The notes beneath the pieces are model-generated. The model saw only the letters and a program-made list of their open reading frames with translations. It did no database searches and had not been told where the DNA came from. A program made the position numbers and the translations under genes. From Neoscytalidium dimidiatum (lineage: Eukaryota > Ascomycota > Dothideomycetes > Botryosphaeriales > Botryosphaeriaceae), in NCBI GenBank assembly GCA_037367355.1, contig CM074697.1:1-64000 (forward strand): DNA of 64,000 bases. Reading direction: 5' to 3'. Positions 35,389 through 54,447 of the stretch are shown one piece after another (the first letter of the stretch is position 1; each line of letters starts with the position of its first letter).

Positions 35389-37649
35389 TTTGACTGTTTT
35401 CAATGGAATGTAGAGTCGACAGTACTTCGACATTGGGCTGCGCTGTCAAGCCTTTAATACCTTTGCCTACTGACTGTTACAGCAAGCATTCCGTACTGAA
35501 GCGGAATCCAAAGTGTACTACTGCATCGGTACTGACCGAGAGTGATCACTATCGGCTGAGATGCCAAGTGATGCGGTCGGATGTACGGAGCATGATTCAG
35601 GCCATCTCTCTTCACTCACCCTGGCTTCTCGCAATTGATCACCATCTCCAAGATAGCCTATCACATACTGGGTATTCGCCATCAAGATCTGGCATCGAAG
35701 AAATTCATGCCTTCACAGTGTGCTCACTGTGTCCACTGATTGGAAAACAAGCCATTGCGTACCTCATGATTTCTATGAGTCAACGATTTTATTCCGGAAG
35801 CATCATGTGAAGCTCTCTACTAGCAGGCGCTTCGCAACGCAAACTACTCCCAGGCTCCAGTTGTTACTTCTGTTTACGCAAGTAGATTTCCCAGCGCAAT
35901 TCTGGCAGTTGCAACTGCTGTGTTACGCTTCGTAGCCTTCCGAGAGGAGCCGAACCCTCTATCAAGATTAATTTGCTATTGCAAATGCTGTGTTCTATCA
36001 AAACAAAAATTAAATCCAGTCTTTGGTTCCGCACGATTATTCTGCATCTTCCAAGCTCTTGGTCGTCTCTGGTGCGGGTCATAATCCGATGCATCCTGCG
36101 CACTGAAGCTCCCGCGTAAGGTACTATTTTGCCAAGAAGACATCACTCTGACCTTCACGGGATTCGCAAGATCGATTGACTTAGTTACGTCGCTGCTATT
36201 CAGAAGAGATCTCCTTGGCGTGGATAAGGCGTGCTACGTTGACCTTGTCGATCTCGCTTAAGGGTGACTCGTAGAGCCTGTGCGGTGATTCAGAAGCAGC
36301 TCTCCCCGGAGCTTATTTCGAAGGAGAGCCGCAGCTCCAGTGCGACATGGACTGCTCGATCTGGAATCCTCCACTGGGGCAGGTCGGCGTTTCTTGCTGA
36401 AAACGACATCACCACCCTCAGCTATCCATCCCGCGTTCGGTTCCGTCTTATCTCGCAGTTCATTCTAAGCGCTTGGCTAAGACTTCCAGCCTCCACAAGA
36501 GATTGAAACGACCGCGCAGTCAAATTTTTCTCATCATTGGTCAGATTATACGGTCGCAAGTATCTGGAAAGACTACTTTCTCGACAGGTGATGCTCTTCT
36601 CCATCATCTTCTTGAGAGACTATTGTCAAAAGCTACAGCCACATCGACGCGTCTCATCGCAAGAAAGGACCGCGGTCCTTATGCAAATTGCCAAGCATTG
36701 GAGCTATCGATACCTTTCGGCATGCAAACTTGGACGCCTTGCGCTGGCCACAGATATCTTGTCAATGCAACAATGCGATCGCTTGCTCTGACATACAGGA
36801 ATTATCAGCAGCTTCTCAGGCAGATGGTACCGCTTTGCACGAAGCGCAGAATTGTTGCTAAAGCAGCCGCAGATGTTTTCCCGTAGAGCACCCTGGCGGC
36901 TGGCTCCAACACGATCGTAGACAGGCTTCAGGATCGCGTCTCTGGACGGCCTTTTGGGACCACCAGGGCAAGCCACAGCAGTCGGCTTTGCGCGCGCCTT
37001 CACAATCGGTACGAAGGAACGGGCGTCTAACTCCGTGTGGTAATAGATTGAGGTGATTCGGCCCGGAAATGACTCGAGATACATGCGCCTCGGCTTTCAA
37101 TAAATGCCGAGCGCTGCACGGCATAAAATGCATAGTTCTTGATCTACAGTGCTGGCGAGCACGGTTGCTGGCTTGGTTCAGGGAAAGCACTAAGTTACGG
37201 ATCATAGCCAAATAGATGGCTTTGATACAGATTTCCCATAGACTGCATGGAAACATGGTCAAGTGGAGAGAGAGTCTCGCACCTCGCATATAGTGGCCAT
37301 CCACGGTGTAGCATGTTGCTTGTGTTTCTCCGCAATACAGAGGTTTCTTTGACTTTGATGCAAAATAATCAATTGAAGCATACGTCCATCCACCCTCCTG
37401 CTCGGAAATACAGAAATGAGGTAAATCGGGATGTGGATGATACCTTATCCCTTACCACAGCTCTTGATTTGATAGCTGCAAATAAACTGAAGGACATTAC
37501 ACTTTCGGTGTTTGACCTCCGAGTAATGTTCAACATGAGATGCGTGGAGAATCAACAATTGTGAAATAAGTTAAATAAGGAGAAGGAAGATGCTCTCAAC
37601 CTCTTCTTGCTCTCTGCCACACAGCCCATTGGCTTCTTGAGCGTCCACC
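35389..37649. promoter_or_regulatory. Divergent promoter region of DAHP synthase and chorismate synthase
   Basis: 2.26 kb, the largest of the head-to-head gaps. It was examined for a chorismate mutase and none was found on either strand. Only unrecognised short frames occur, for example plus strand 36473-36886 and minus strand 36858-37304. Holds one GGATTCCGC word (minus orientation) at 35501-35509. Confidence 0.4.
35501..35509 (-). promoter_or_regulatory. Recurrent 9-bp word GGATTCCGC, copy 3
   Basis: Reads GCGGAATCC on the plus strand, 113 bases upstream of the DAHP synthase ATG. Regulatory role inferred from recurrence. Confidence 0.35.
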
Positions 37650-39005
37650 ATGTCTACCTTCGGCCAGCACTTCCGTGTCACGACGTATGCATCCACCCAC
37701 TTGACGACCCCATCTGAACCCTGCTGAATGTTCCTATGCTTCCCAGATATGGCGAATCACACTGCCGCTCCGTCGGTTGCATTGTTGATGGTTGCCCTCC
37801 AGGCCTGAGGCTCATCGAGGCGGATATCCAGCCACAACTAACACGGCGGCGGCCTGGCCAAAGTGCCATTACCACTCCCCGGAACGAAAAAGACCGCGTC
37901 GAGATCCAGTCAGGGACGGAGTTCGGAATCACCCTAGGCACACCCATTGGTCTACGCGTGCTCAACGAGAACCAGCGCCCGGGTGACTACGGCAACAGGA
38001 CGATGGACCTGTACCCTCGGCCAAGCCACGCTGATTGGACTTACCTGGAGAAGTATGGCGTCAAGGCAAGCAGTGGTGGTGGGAGGAGCAGTGCGCGGGA
38101 AACTATTGGTAAGCAACTATCCACTCATTGCTTTTGTCATTTTGCATTGAATTTATCTCATTTTCTCTGCTTCGTAAATTTGTGTACTGACGGAAAGATA
38201 AGGCCGCGTAGCAGCAGGGGCCATCGCCGAGAAGTATCTGAAGGACGCTCTCGGAGTTGAGATTGTGGCTTTTACTGCCTCAATTGGCAATGAATTCCTC
38301 TTCCCGCCAACGCTCGAGCATCCGAGTCTTTCGACCAACCCGGCGTTCCTGAAGTTGATTGACGGTATTGACCGCGAGACAGTGGATAGCTTCCTGCCCG
38401 TGCGCGCTCCAGATGATGACGCCAACAGCCGCATGGAGAAATTGGTTGCAGACTTCAAGTCCCGCGAGGACAGCGTTGGCGGCACCGTTGCTTGCGTCAT
38501 CCGAAACGTCCCGTCCGGCCTGGGAGAGCCGTGCTTCGACAAACTGGAAGCGAAGCTCGCTCATGCCATGCTGAGCATACCCGCCACCAAAGGTTTTGAG
38601 ATTGGCTCCGGGTTTGGCGGATGTCAGGTCCCCGGGTCGATCCATAATGACCCATTTGTGAAAGCTGAACCGCTCACCAATGGGAACTCAGGCTCCACTA
38701 AAGTGGCTCGTCCGCGACTGACCACGAAGACGAACAACTCTGGAGGAATTCAGGGTGGCATTACCAATGGTGCGAACATCTACTTCCATGTCGCCTTCAA
38801 GCCTGCGGCCACCATTGGTCAAGCCCAGGCAACAGCAACTTATGATAAGGAAGAGGGCGTTTTGGAAGCAAAGGGAAGACATGACCCCTGTGTCGTGCCC
38901 AGAGCCATACCCATTGTAGAGGCTATGGCCGCGCTCGTAATTCTTGATGCGTTTCTGGCACAGCAAGCAAGGCAAGGTGCAAGGAATCTATTGCCAACGG
39001 TGTAA
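37650..39005 (+). CDS. Chorismate synthase
   Basis: Three exons (37650-37684, 37747-38108, 38203-39005) give 399 residues, normal for the family. It removes phosphate from EPSP to form chorismate using reduced FMN. Fungal enzymes are bifunctional and reduce the flavin themselves. Seen: [18 protein letters not shown] spanning the first junction, [58 protein letters not shown] across the second junction, [20 protein letters not shown] and the C-terminal [20 protein letters not shown]. The arginine-rich active site and the RHDP motif are intact. It is divergent from DAHP synthase and convergent with prephenate dehydratase, with 65 bases between stops. The housekeeping copy is expected elsewhere in the genome. 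Confidence 0.95.
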
Positions 39006-39070
39006 AGGTGACAGAGGAGAACAACACCAACAATCTTTATCTATAGCTTCGAATGTTATCTCGCAGCGTT

Positions 39071-40077
39071 TCACTTCTCCAGCTCACCCAACTTGCTCTC
39101 CCAGCTACCTAGCCAACGCCACCCTGGAACAATATTCCCCAAGTCCACCAACGCGGCCTCAACCGCCGCCGATCCCTTACCACCCAGCACAATCTCCACA
39201 AGAAACACCCTCTCCCACGCCTCTCCGCCCACACTCGGCCTCGCCACAACATTAACAACCGGCACCCCCCTTTTCCCAAACACGCCCAACGCCTCGCTCA
39301 CCCTACTCGGCTCCTTCAACGTAAACGCAACCAACGCCCTCCACCTCCCCTCCGCCCCCTCACCTTCCCCGCTCGCACCTGGATCATCCACCTTTCCCCC
39401 CGCCCGCCTCAGCACGAAAAACCTCGTCGCGTTGCCCCCGCAATCGCTCACATCCGGCATCAACACGTCCAGCCCGCACGCCCTGGCCGCAACCTCGCTC
39501 GCAATCGCGGCCGTGGCACCGCTCGCATCGGCGGCCGCCAGCGCCGCCGCGCGCGCCGTCGACGCGGCGTCGATGCGCTGGGCCCGGCGCAGCGCCGGGC
39601 TGGCCAGCAAGCCCTTGCACTGGCCCCAGGCCTGCGGGTGCGAGTGCAGCGTGCGGATGTGCGCGAGGCACGGGTTGCCGCTCGCGCCGGCGGCGACCGG
39701 GTTCTGCGTCGGGCAGCGCCGGCCCAGCAGCGCGTGGCGCACGGGCACGAAGGCTTCGCCGCAGATGAGCACGTCGGTGGTGGAGGAGGAGGAGGCGAGC
39801 AGGTCCCACGTTGCGGTGACGATGCCGTTGGTCGAGTTTTCGATCGGGACGACGCCGTGCGTGGCGCTGCCGGATTGGACGCCGTCGAAGACGGAGGAGA
39901 TTTCGGGGGCGGGCTGGAGGTGGGTGGTGGGTGCTGAGGGGAATGTTTTGAGGGCGGCCTGGGAGTGTGGTGTTAGGGATGCTGTGCGTTCGACAAGAGG
40001 GCGGGAGGGTGATGTGGTACCTGGTGCGTGTACGTGCCCTCGGGGCCGAGGAATAGAATTTTGTCTTGAATTGCCAT
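39071..40077 (-). CDS. Prephenate dehydratase with altered ACT domain
   Basis: Exons 40077-40021 and 39958-39071 give 314 residues. It converts prephenate to phenylpyruvate. The catalytic region shows FLGPEGTYTHQAALKTF across the junction, GVVPIENSTNG, and the NATRFFVL motif at 195-202 with the catalytic Thr197-Arg-Phe. The C-terminal ACT domain (about 228-310) keeps the fold-like pattern, but the two conserved phenylalanine-binding motifs are not recognisable. The usual PGAL is PSRV (236-239) and the usual ESRP/NSRP is VARP (257-260). In P-proteins and related dehydratases these motifs mediate feedback inhibition by phenylalanine, so this copy may be insensitive. It lies 503 bases downstream of AROM on the same strand. 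Placing phenylpyruvate synthesis beside an aryl-pyruvate synthetase gives the substrate clue for the cluster. Confidence 0.92.
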
Positions 40078-40580
40078 TGTGCGTTTGACAACTGCTCTGA
40101 GTGCGGATGAAGAAGTTGCTGCGTGAAAAACACAGAAGTCAAGGAGAGGAAGCGCACAATATATGTACCTCATATCAGACAGCCCCGCAGTGCTAAATCC
40201 CGGCGAAGACTTTTCTGTCCGAATCCGACACGAGAATGACAATTGCGAGGCACCGGTAGGGACTCCCGCCATCAACGGCCGCATATCACTTGCTTGGAAA
40301 TGTTTTTTACCGCTTGATACCAAATTCCTCAGCTAGGAAACTCCGACCGAGACTAAATAAAGATTCACCACGCAGCCACAAATAAGCACATCAAGAGCAG
40401 GCAACAATCATTGCTGTTCGAAGGCGATCGATCAAGCACATAAACGGAGAAGTACGAACACTCGACTCTTAATCCAGACATCCAAACTCAGAAACTATCT
40501 ACGACCGATCAAACATCCACTTCCCTCATCCGTTCCCTCCATGGATCACGCACCCAGAGCAGCCTCCTACACCAAAAGCG
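40078..40580. other. Spacer between AROM and prephenate dehydratase
   Basis: 503 bases, 3' of AROM and 5' of prephenate dehydratase, which are tandem on the minus strand. Holds the dehydratase promoter. No clear element is recognised. Confidence 0.4.
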
Positions 40581-47033
<6,453 letters not shown>

Positions 47034-50000
47034 ATGGCTACCGACCAGCCTGACGGAGCGAAGCAGCAGCAATCGTCAGGGAGGGGTCTGGAGCAGGAGA
47101 TTGACGCGCTTGTCGAAACATTTCTCGAGGGGGTACCAGAGACTGGAGACGGCGACTTTGACGTAAGCTTCAAAGATCTGGACGTGATTGGCGCTGGCCT
47201 CGGCGTAGGTTTCCTTCCTTCATTTCCATTTTCTTTCTTTTGCCCATGGCAGGCATCCAGCTGACAATCAGCTTTCCTTCACAGACACAAACCGCGCCAA
47301 CAGTTGCCACCGCATCTATCGCCCTCCTTCAAACCCTCAATCCAGCAAAATGGCTTTCCAAGAAAGGCCCACCGCCGGCGAGAACAATTCTGAACAAGTT
47401 CAGCGGCACCGTGCGCGGCGGCGAGATGCTGCTCGTTGTCGGGCCACCCAGCAGCGGATGCACGACCTTCCTCAAAATTATGGCAAACATGAGACAAGAG
47501 TACCATGCAGTCCACGGAGACGTGAGAGTCGGTGCCGATGAAGCGGTGAAGATGAAGGAAGCTTTCCCGGGCGAGTTCGCGTTTGCGGGTAAGATAAGAC
47601 AAGGGCCAGCTCCTCTTCGCTACGAAGCTGACATGAACCCCAGGTGAAGATGACGTCCATTTCTCTTCTCTGTCAGTAGGGACCACGCTCCGGTGAGTGG
47701 ATCAGAAAGCTTTTCAGCAGGTGTCCAGACCGAACTGACGTGATCTAGCTTTGCCGTGAACGCCCGCACGCCTACCAACATTCCCGACCGCGCAGGAAGA
47801 GTAGACCGCATCCTGGACGGCCTCCTGAAGTTATTTCGTCTCTCCCACACAGTGAATACGGCTGTCGGAAATGACTACCACCGCGGCGTGAGCGGTGGCG
47901 AGCGGCATCGCGTCACTGTCGCCGAAGCGCTGAGCACGCGCGCAGGGTGAGTCTCAATGCCAAGGGGAAAAGAACACATGAAAGAGGATCAGTATGACTT
48001 ACAAGATAAACTAAAGCGTCATCTGTCTCGATAATCCCACGCGAGGCCTTGACTCAGCATCGGCGCTGCGGCTGATGCAGACGCTGCGCAGCTACGCCAC
48101 GCGTCGACGAGCTGCGGTCCTGGCGAGCGTCCCGCAGGCCAGCGACGCCATGCTCGCCCTCTTCGACAAAGTCCTGGTCATCAACGCGGGCCGCGAGGTC
48201 TACTTCGGCTCCATGCGCGACGCCCCGCGCTACTTCGCCGACGAGCTGGGCCTGCGCCGCCCGCCGCGGACGAGCCTGTCCGACTACCTGACGGCCGTGT
48301 CCGTCCGCGACAGCCCCGCCGTTATCCGTGCCGACGGCTTCGCGCCCCCGCGCACGCCCGAAGACTTCGAGGCCGCCTTCGCCCGCAGCGCGCACTGGAA
48401 GACGGTCCGCGATGGAGTGTCTCGTCCGCCCGTCGCGGCACAACGTACCGGCCGTGCGTCGTACGCGCTTCCGCTCGGCTCCCAGATCCTCGCTTGTACT
48501 TTCCGTCAGACGCAGGTACATCTGACGGATCTTGGGCCGTGGATAGCGGAGGCCATGGGATTGACGCTGCAGGCGCTCATCCTGGGCACGCTGTATTGGG
48601 ATCAGCCGGACACGACTCGTAGCTTGTACACGCGTGGTGCGGCGCTATTCTTCAACGTGCTCGTCATGGCACTGCAGGCGTCCGCCGAGTACGGTAATAC
48701 GTTTGCCCAGCGGGGCGTACTCCTTAGGCACAGCTCTTTTATGTTCTACCGGCCAGGAGCCTATGCAATTGCTCAGTTGCTGGCAGATGCGCCATGGAAG
48801 ATTCTGACGGTGCTCTGGCAGCTGCCGACGTATTGGATGGCTGGGTTCCGGAGAGATGCCGGCGCCTTTTTCACCTGGTTCGTCGTTCTGTACGTCTGTC
48901 TGATGTCGCTGGGCATGGTGTTCCGAGCCATCGCCGTCAACACGACTTCGGTTACGAAGGCCATCTTACCTGTCGGCTTGTTGATTAATGTCTGGATCCT
49001 GTATACCGGCTTCTACGTAACGGCTCCTGGTATGAAAGTGTGGCTCGGATGGCTCCGTTACTTAAACGTAAGTCCCCCGGTCCTGAAGACAACTTACCTC
49101 TGTTTTTGACCGTCCAACCTCGTCAGCCCATGTACTACGCCTACGAAGGTATCGTAAGCAACGAGCTGTCCGGTTCGCGTTATCGTTGTAGCGAGCTCGA
49201 CACCGTCCCCTTCGGTGCTGCATACAACGACAGCCGCTACCAGACGTGTGCTGTGCAAGGTTTTAAGCCTGGAGCAACACGTCTGAACGGCGATAGCTAT
49301 CTCGAAGCCTTCTACGGCTTCAGCAGAAGTCACCTGTGGCGCAACTTCGGAATCATTATTGCCTTCTTTATCGTCTTCTCTGCGATCGTTGCGTACGCAT
49401 GCCTCCGTTCCAATCTCTTCTCTATAGGTTGATCGAATGCTCACAAAATGCTAGCATCGGAATGGAGCGTTTCAAAGTGCCTGCCGGAAGACTTGCTACC
49501 GTGTACTTCGCCAGAAGTGCTCTCGATACTCCGACGCGCAAATCACCTGTCTCTGATGTAGAGAGCCAACAGCCGAGTTCGGGCACCGATGACGAGAAGG
49601 TTGACCTGGAGAGGACTGACCAATCCATGGAGATTTCAGAAGCTTCTCCTCCAGCTGAGATCGTCAGAAGCGAGAAGTCGTTCTCCTGGAAGGATCTATG
49701 CTTGGATGTCAAGACGGCCGATGGTAACAAGCGCTTGCTGAATGAGGTCTCCGGTGAGTATTGACGCAGTATTTTGATCGAATCAGACGCACTTGCTGAC
49801 AAAAGGATAGGCCATCTGAAACCAGGCTCCATGACCGCTCTGATGGGAATGTCAGGCGCAGGAAAGGTATGCATCCCACGCTCCGCCAAAGCAGCAGCAA
49901 AAGACAGAGGCAAGACTGACCATCATCGGCTGACAGACAACCCTCCTCAACACCCTTTCTCAGCGCGCCGTCCCAGCCGGCAGCACCCTCAGCGGCAGCC

Positions 50001-51837
50001 TGCACCTGGGCGGCGCCTCGCCGCTTCCGCGGTCGTTCAAGAGGCGCACCGGCTTCGTGCACCAGCAAGACGTCCACCTGGCCACCTCGACCGTCCGCGA
50101 AGCCCTAACGCTCGCCGCCACGCTCCGCCAACCATCCTCCGTCCCCGCGTCCGCCAAAGCGCAGTACGTGGACGCGATCCTCTCGCTTCTCGAGATGCGC
50201 GCGATCGCGGACGCGGTCATCGGCATGCCGGGCAGCGGGCTGAACCTGGAGCAGCGCAAGCGCGTGAGCATCGGGGTCGAGCTGGCGGCGCGGCCGGACG
50301 TGCTGCTCTTCCTGGACGAGCCGACGAGCGGGCTGGACGGCGGCTCGGCCGCGCGCATCGTGCGCCTGCTGCGCAGGCTGTCGACCGACGCCGGCCTGAC
50401 CGTGCTGTGCACCATCCACCAGCCCGCCGCCGAGCTGATCCGCGAGTTCGACGACCTGCTGCTGCTCGTGCCGGGCGGCCGCACGGCGTACGTCGGCCCC
50501 CTGGGCGAGGACTGCGGGCGGGTGCTCGAGTACTTCGGGAGGCACACGCGGCGGTGCGGCGAGTCCGAGAACCCGGCCGAGTACTTTCTGGGCGAGACGG
50601 TCAATCCGGAGGTCGACTGGCCGAAGCTGTGGGAGGAGTCATCCGAGCGCGCGGCATTGCAGCGGACGCTGGAGGGCGGGTTGAGCGGTGGTGGCCCCAG
50701 CAGCGGCGACGAGAGCTCCAAGGCCAGCAGCACAGCCAACGGCGAAGAACCTGCCGCTGCTCGGCAAGGAGAAGAGGAAGAGGACCCGAACAAATACGCC
50801 GCATCGCTGGGCACGCAGCTGCGCGTAGTGACGGTGCGCGCCTTCACCAACTACTGGCGCGACCCGGACTACGTGCTGGGCAACCTGCAGCTGAACCTCT
50901 GGATGGCGCTGATGAACGGGCTCACCTTCCTCCAGCTCGGCCACTCCCTCACCGACGCGCGCAACCACGTCTTCTCCCTCTTCGTCGCCGTCATCACGGG
51001 GCCGGTCATCAGCCTGGCCGCGATGCCGCGCTTCGCCGCCCTGCGCGACCAGTTCCTCGCGCGCGAGAAGGACGCCAACACGTACCGGTGGCCGGTCTTC
51101 GTGGCGAGCGCCGCGGCGGTCGAGCTGCCGTGGGCGCTGCTGGGCGCCGTCGTCTACTGGCTGCTGTGGTACTACGCCGTCGGCTTCCCCTACGCGGCGG
51201 GGCGCGCCGCCTACGCCTTCCTCATGTACGTCCTGTACACGGCCTTCGTCGCCGGCCTGTCGCAGTTCACCAGCGCGTGCTTCCCGACCGTCGCCGCCGC
51301 GCAGGTCGCGAACGGGTTCGTCTGGCTGATCGTGAACACGTTCAACGGCCCGCTCTCGCCGCCGCCGCTCACGCCGCGTGGCTGGCGCTGGATTTACAAC
51401 GTCTCGCCGCTGTACTACTTCATCGACGGCATGGCGTCGAACGCTGTGCATGGCCAGAAGATCGTGTGCGCGGCTGGAGAGACGAGCGCGTTCTTCGCGC
51501 CGGACGGCAGGACGTGCGGCGAGTACGCGGCGGCGTACTTCGCGGCGCCGAATGCGACGGGGTATTTGGTTGATCCTACGGCCAGCGGGCGGTGCGAGTA
51601 TTGCCAGTTTTCGGTCGGTGATGAGTTTGTATGTGGAATACTCTCTTCCCCCCTCTTCTTGCGTTCGTTGTAGACAGAGACTGACCACGGTTTGTGTTAC
51701 AGATCCGGCAATATGAATTTTCGTACTCCCATAGAGCGGATAACGTGGGTATTTTCATCGGTTTCATCGCATTGAACTTTGTCTTGATCTTTGCGGCTAC
51801 GTACCTTCTCTTCATCCGGAAGTGGAAGAAGGCTTAG
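47034..51837 (+). CDS. PDR-type (ABCG) ABC transporter
   Basis: Ten exons (47034-47204, 47285-47588, 47644-47692, 47749-47946, 48017-49067, 49127-49392, 49455-49753, 49811-49866, 49937-51628, 51703-51837) give 1406 residues in NBD-TMD-NBD-TMD order. NBD1 has Walker A GPPSSGCTT from 110, signature VSGGERHRV, and the degenerate Walker B LDNPTRGLD usual in this family. NBD2 has GMSGAGKTT (792-800), signature LNLEQRKRV and LFLDEPTSGLD with D925-E926. Both TMDs show six-helix hydrophobic patterns, the second ending GFIALNFVLIFAATYLL before KKA. An apparent stop near 49430 lies inside a 62-bp intron with a CTCAC branch site. PDR pumps export hydrophobic compounds, so this is a likely exporter or self-protection pump for the cluster product. 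The ATG choice rests on upstream frame closure. Confidence 0.9.
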
Positions 51838-52428
51838 GCGTGGTTGTGCTTACGCATAACTGTCCGACTCCGCATATACTGAACGAAGGAGATTTCGATG
51901 CGGATATCTGGCCAAGTAGTCGGAAGAATGCGATTATGGCAGTAGTTAAGAAATATGTAATAAATATACCAAAATAGATAGAACAACACTTTCTTTAGTC
52001 TCTCCCAGAATCTTTGTGGGCAGTCAACGGACCTGTAGTGGACCGGGTTGTGTGCCGCAAGCGTGGGTAATTTGAGGTCGTAGTCCGTCGGCGATTGGAC
52101 CTGAAAGAGATGGCCCAGACTGTCGAGCCTTTTCTCCATGCTTTGATTCCCGAATGCAATCTTTCGCGCCGGCATTGGACCTGCTCGTATGTGGTCATCA
52201 TGAAATCTCCCTCTTGCGTCAGTAGAAGAAGAGATGTGCGTAAGCCCGAGAGCGGGGTATTTTGTGTATTTAGATAGCCGAAATCCGGGACGTGTAAATA
52301 ATCGTTGCCGCCTTCTAACATATATTGACTCACATCCGCAAAGTATCTGTTGCATTTAGCGTTTACCAAGGGCATGCGCACTCATGTTCTTATTTTTTTT
52401 TTTTTTTCAATAATAGAGGTAGCACGCC
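51838..52428. other. Intergenic region between the transporter genes
   Basis: 591 bases. Holds the 3' end of the ABC gene and the promoter of the MFS gene, with a T-rich run near 52390-52407 just upstream of the MFS start. No gene is seen. Confidence 0.45.
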
Positions 52429-53859
52429 ATGGACCGATCCAGCGACATACCACTGGAATCACAGGAGGAGTGCAACGTCGCAGTTTCCCGCTTGTCAGAG
52501 ACCTGGCCACATGAATCAAACGACAATAAGTAGGCATCTATTATTAAACGTCTTCCGAATACTCAGTCGTGGGCTAACATGGTGCCAAGGAGAGCTGTCC
52601 TGGTTGTCTTGGCCTCATTCGTCGTGACCTTCACGGGATGCGGACTCAATTTTGCCTTTGGAGTCTACCAAGAGTTATACGAATCCCTCGAAGGCCCGTT
52701 CGCAAATGCCAGTCCAGCAACAATCGACTTGATCGGCACTTTAGCGGTCTCACTAATGACCGTCGCAGCACCTTTTGCGTCCGCCTGGACCAAAGCCTAC
52801 TCCCCCCGGACCGTGACGCTAGTTGGTGGGATCATATTCGCTTCGGGAAATATTCTGGCCTCGTTTGGACAGCGCTTGTGGCACTTTGTCATCACTCAAG
52901 GCATCATCCTAGGCATTGGAACTTGCCTATCCTATATACCTGCAGTAACAATTGCTCCCGGATGGTTCAATGAGAGAAGGGCGCTCGCGATGGGCATCGT
53001 GCTCAGCGGCTCGGGGGTTGGCGGCGTGTTCTGGGCGCCAGTAATCCGCCTCCTCAATGAATCCATCGGTTTCAGGCATGCTCTGCAGTTGACAGGCGGC
53101 GTCTCACTCGTCATAATCTCCGCTTCCGCGATGCTCCTACGGTGGGACGGCGAGAGCGAACGGAGAATCCGCGTGGAACGCCAATCGAGATCGTCCAGGC
53201 TCGGCGCCTTCCAAGTCTCTCTGGTGAACTGACGGGTGGCACGGAGCAAGAAGTTCGTAGCTCACGCACTCAGCAATGTGTTCCAGGCCGCCGCTTACTA
53301 CGCTCCGGTTTACTTTCTGTCTGCCTATTCGCGGACGCTGGGGTATAGCACCACCGCCGGCGCAAACTTCATTGCCATCAGCAACGCTACGAGTGCTGCT
53401 GGGAAAGTGGTTCTGGGATACATGGCTGACCGCTGTGGTCGACTGAACACACTCCTGCTGTGCATCCTGATGAGTACCCTGGTAACGTTGGGTCTCTGGC
53501 TGCCATCGACTCTCCTCGGAGACAACAGCGCCGGAAAAGCGCTTTTCGTGACCTTCGCCCTCACCTACGGTATTTTTGCTGGCGCTTATGTGTCTCTTTT
53601 CCCAACAAGCTTGGTGGAGGTCTTTGGCGTGCAGAATTTTGCTAGCATCAACGGATTCCTGTACATGCTGCGCGGCTTCGGTACGTTGCTGGGCACGCCG
53701 GTAGCTGGCGCCCTCGTGCACAACGGCAAGAGTACGGCACTTTTGGCATTGGGATACAGGAATAGTAGTACGTTGGTCGGCGCTTTCCTTGCGGCGGCAA
53801 CTGTATCATGCTTCTGGCTCCGATTAGAGGCTGCCGGACTCGGCAAATTCAGAGCTTGA
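52429..53859 (+). pseudogene. MFS transporter (monocarboxylate-like), broken by an in-frame TGA
   Basis: Exons 52429-52529 and 52590-53859 (60-bp intron with CTAAC branch site) form a 12-helix major-facilitator protein of the fungal monocarboxylate transporter-like group. The N-half has VVTFTGCGLNFAFGVYQEL and GIGTCLSYIPAVTIAPGWF. The C-half has NVFQAAAYYAPVYF and GKVVLGYMADRCGR. The reading frame is continuous on both sides of a single TGA at 53230-53232, in the central loop between helices 6 and 7. No intron of normal size can remove the stop, and the flanking codons are in the same frame. A recent nonsense change, a base-calling error or stop-codon readthrough are the options. If real, the product is a half transporter of about 247 residues. 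The gene would have served import or export for the cluster. Confidence 0.72.
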
Positions 53860-54447
53860 TGGCATCGTTACGAGCGCTTCTCCAGGCAAATGCTGCAGAA
53901 AGTAACGTGTTCAATTCCAAATATTGGACCAGCCTGCTTTTAATTCAGCAAATGAACATAAATAGATGTGCCTCTGAGGCCGTGACCGGAAGTCATCAAT
54001 AGGTCTGCCATCTCTAAGGCGCTTGAATAAGTGTCAAGATCACTTACGAATAAGCAACCAATGCATCTACAGGGAAATGTCCGGTAATTCCGGCCACGCT
54101 GATAGCGCCACAGCAGGGAGGCGATAGACCAGGACGCAGAGTCACGCTGTTCACTAGCTACTTTACGTACTTCCGAGCATTTGTAGCCTGAATGCTCAGG
54201 GGCGGCGACGAACATTCGAATGCTAGGTCATTCGTGGGACCATCAAGCCTCATAGTAAGGTCTGTCCGTGGTAAGTGTTCCCAATGTGAGCACGGGCCGC
54301 AAGGATTCCGCAGATTCCGATATGTCATGCTGAATTTAAATAACGAAGCTAGTTGATGAGTAATCACGATACTTCTCGAGGCTATCTCCGCCGACGCATC
54401 TCTCACCTATGTTCGTTGGTAAGCCTCGCCCAATGTTGTTTAACGGC
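53860..54447. promoter_or_regulatory. Upstream region of the Zn2Cys6 regulator gene
   Basis: 588 bases between the MFS pseudogene and the regulator. Contains GGATTCCGC immediately followed by AGATTCCGAT at 54303-54320, giving two TCCG half-sites 10 bases apart, about 140 bases before the chosen ATG. A second in-frame ATG at 54409 could be the start instead. Confidence 0.4.
54303..54311 (+). promoter_or_regulatory. Recurrent 9-bp word GGATTCCGC, copy 4
   Basis: Upstream of the Zn2Cys6 gene and directly next to a second ATTCCG half-site. Compatible with autoregulation by the encoded factor. Inference only. Confidence 0.35.

Noticed and set aside
36473..36886. A plus-strand frame with SGKTTFS in the DAHP synthase/chorismate synthase gap, first taken as a P-loop (NACHT-like) fragment or a missing mutase
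   Set aside because: The Walker A consensus is incomplete, no following motifs are present, and there is no similarity to chorismate mutase helices.
49393..49454. Stop codon at about 49430 in the ABC transporter, suggesting a split gene
   Set aside because: It lies inside a 62-bp intron with GTACGC donor and CTCAC branch site. Removing it joins the last helix of TMD1 to the linker in frame, and the whole model sums to complete codons.
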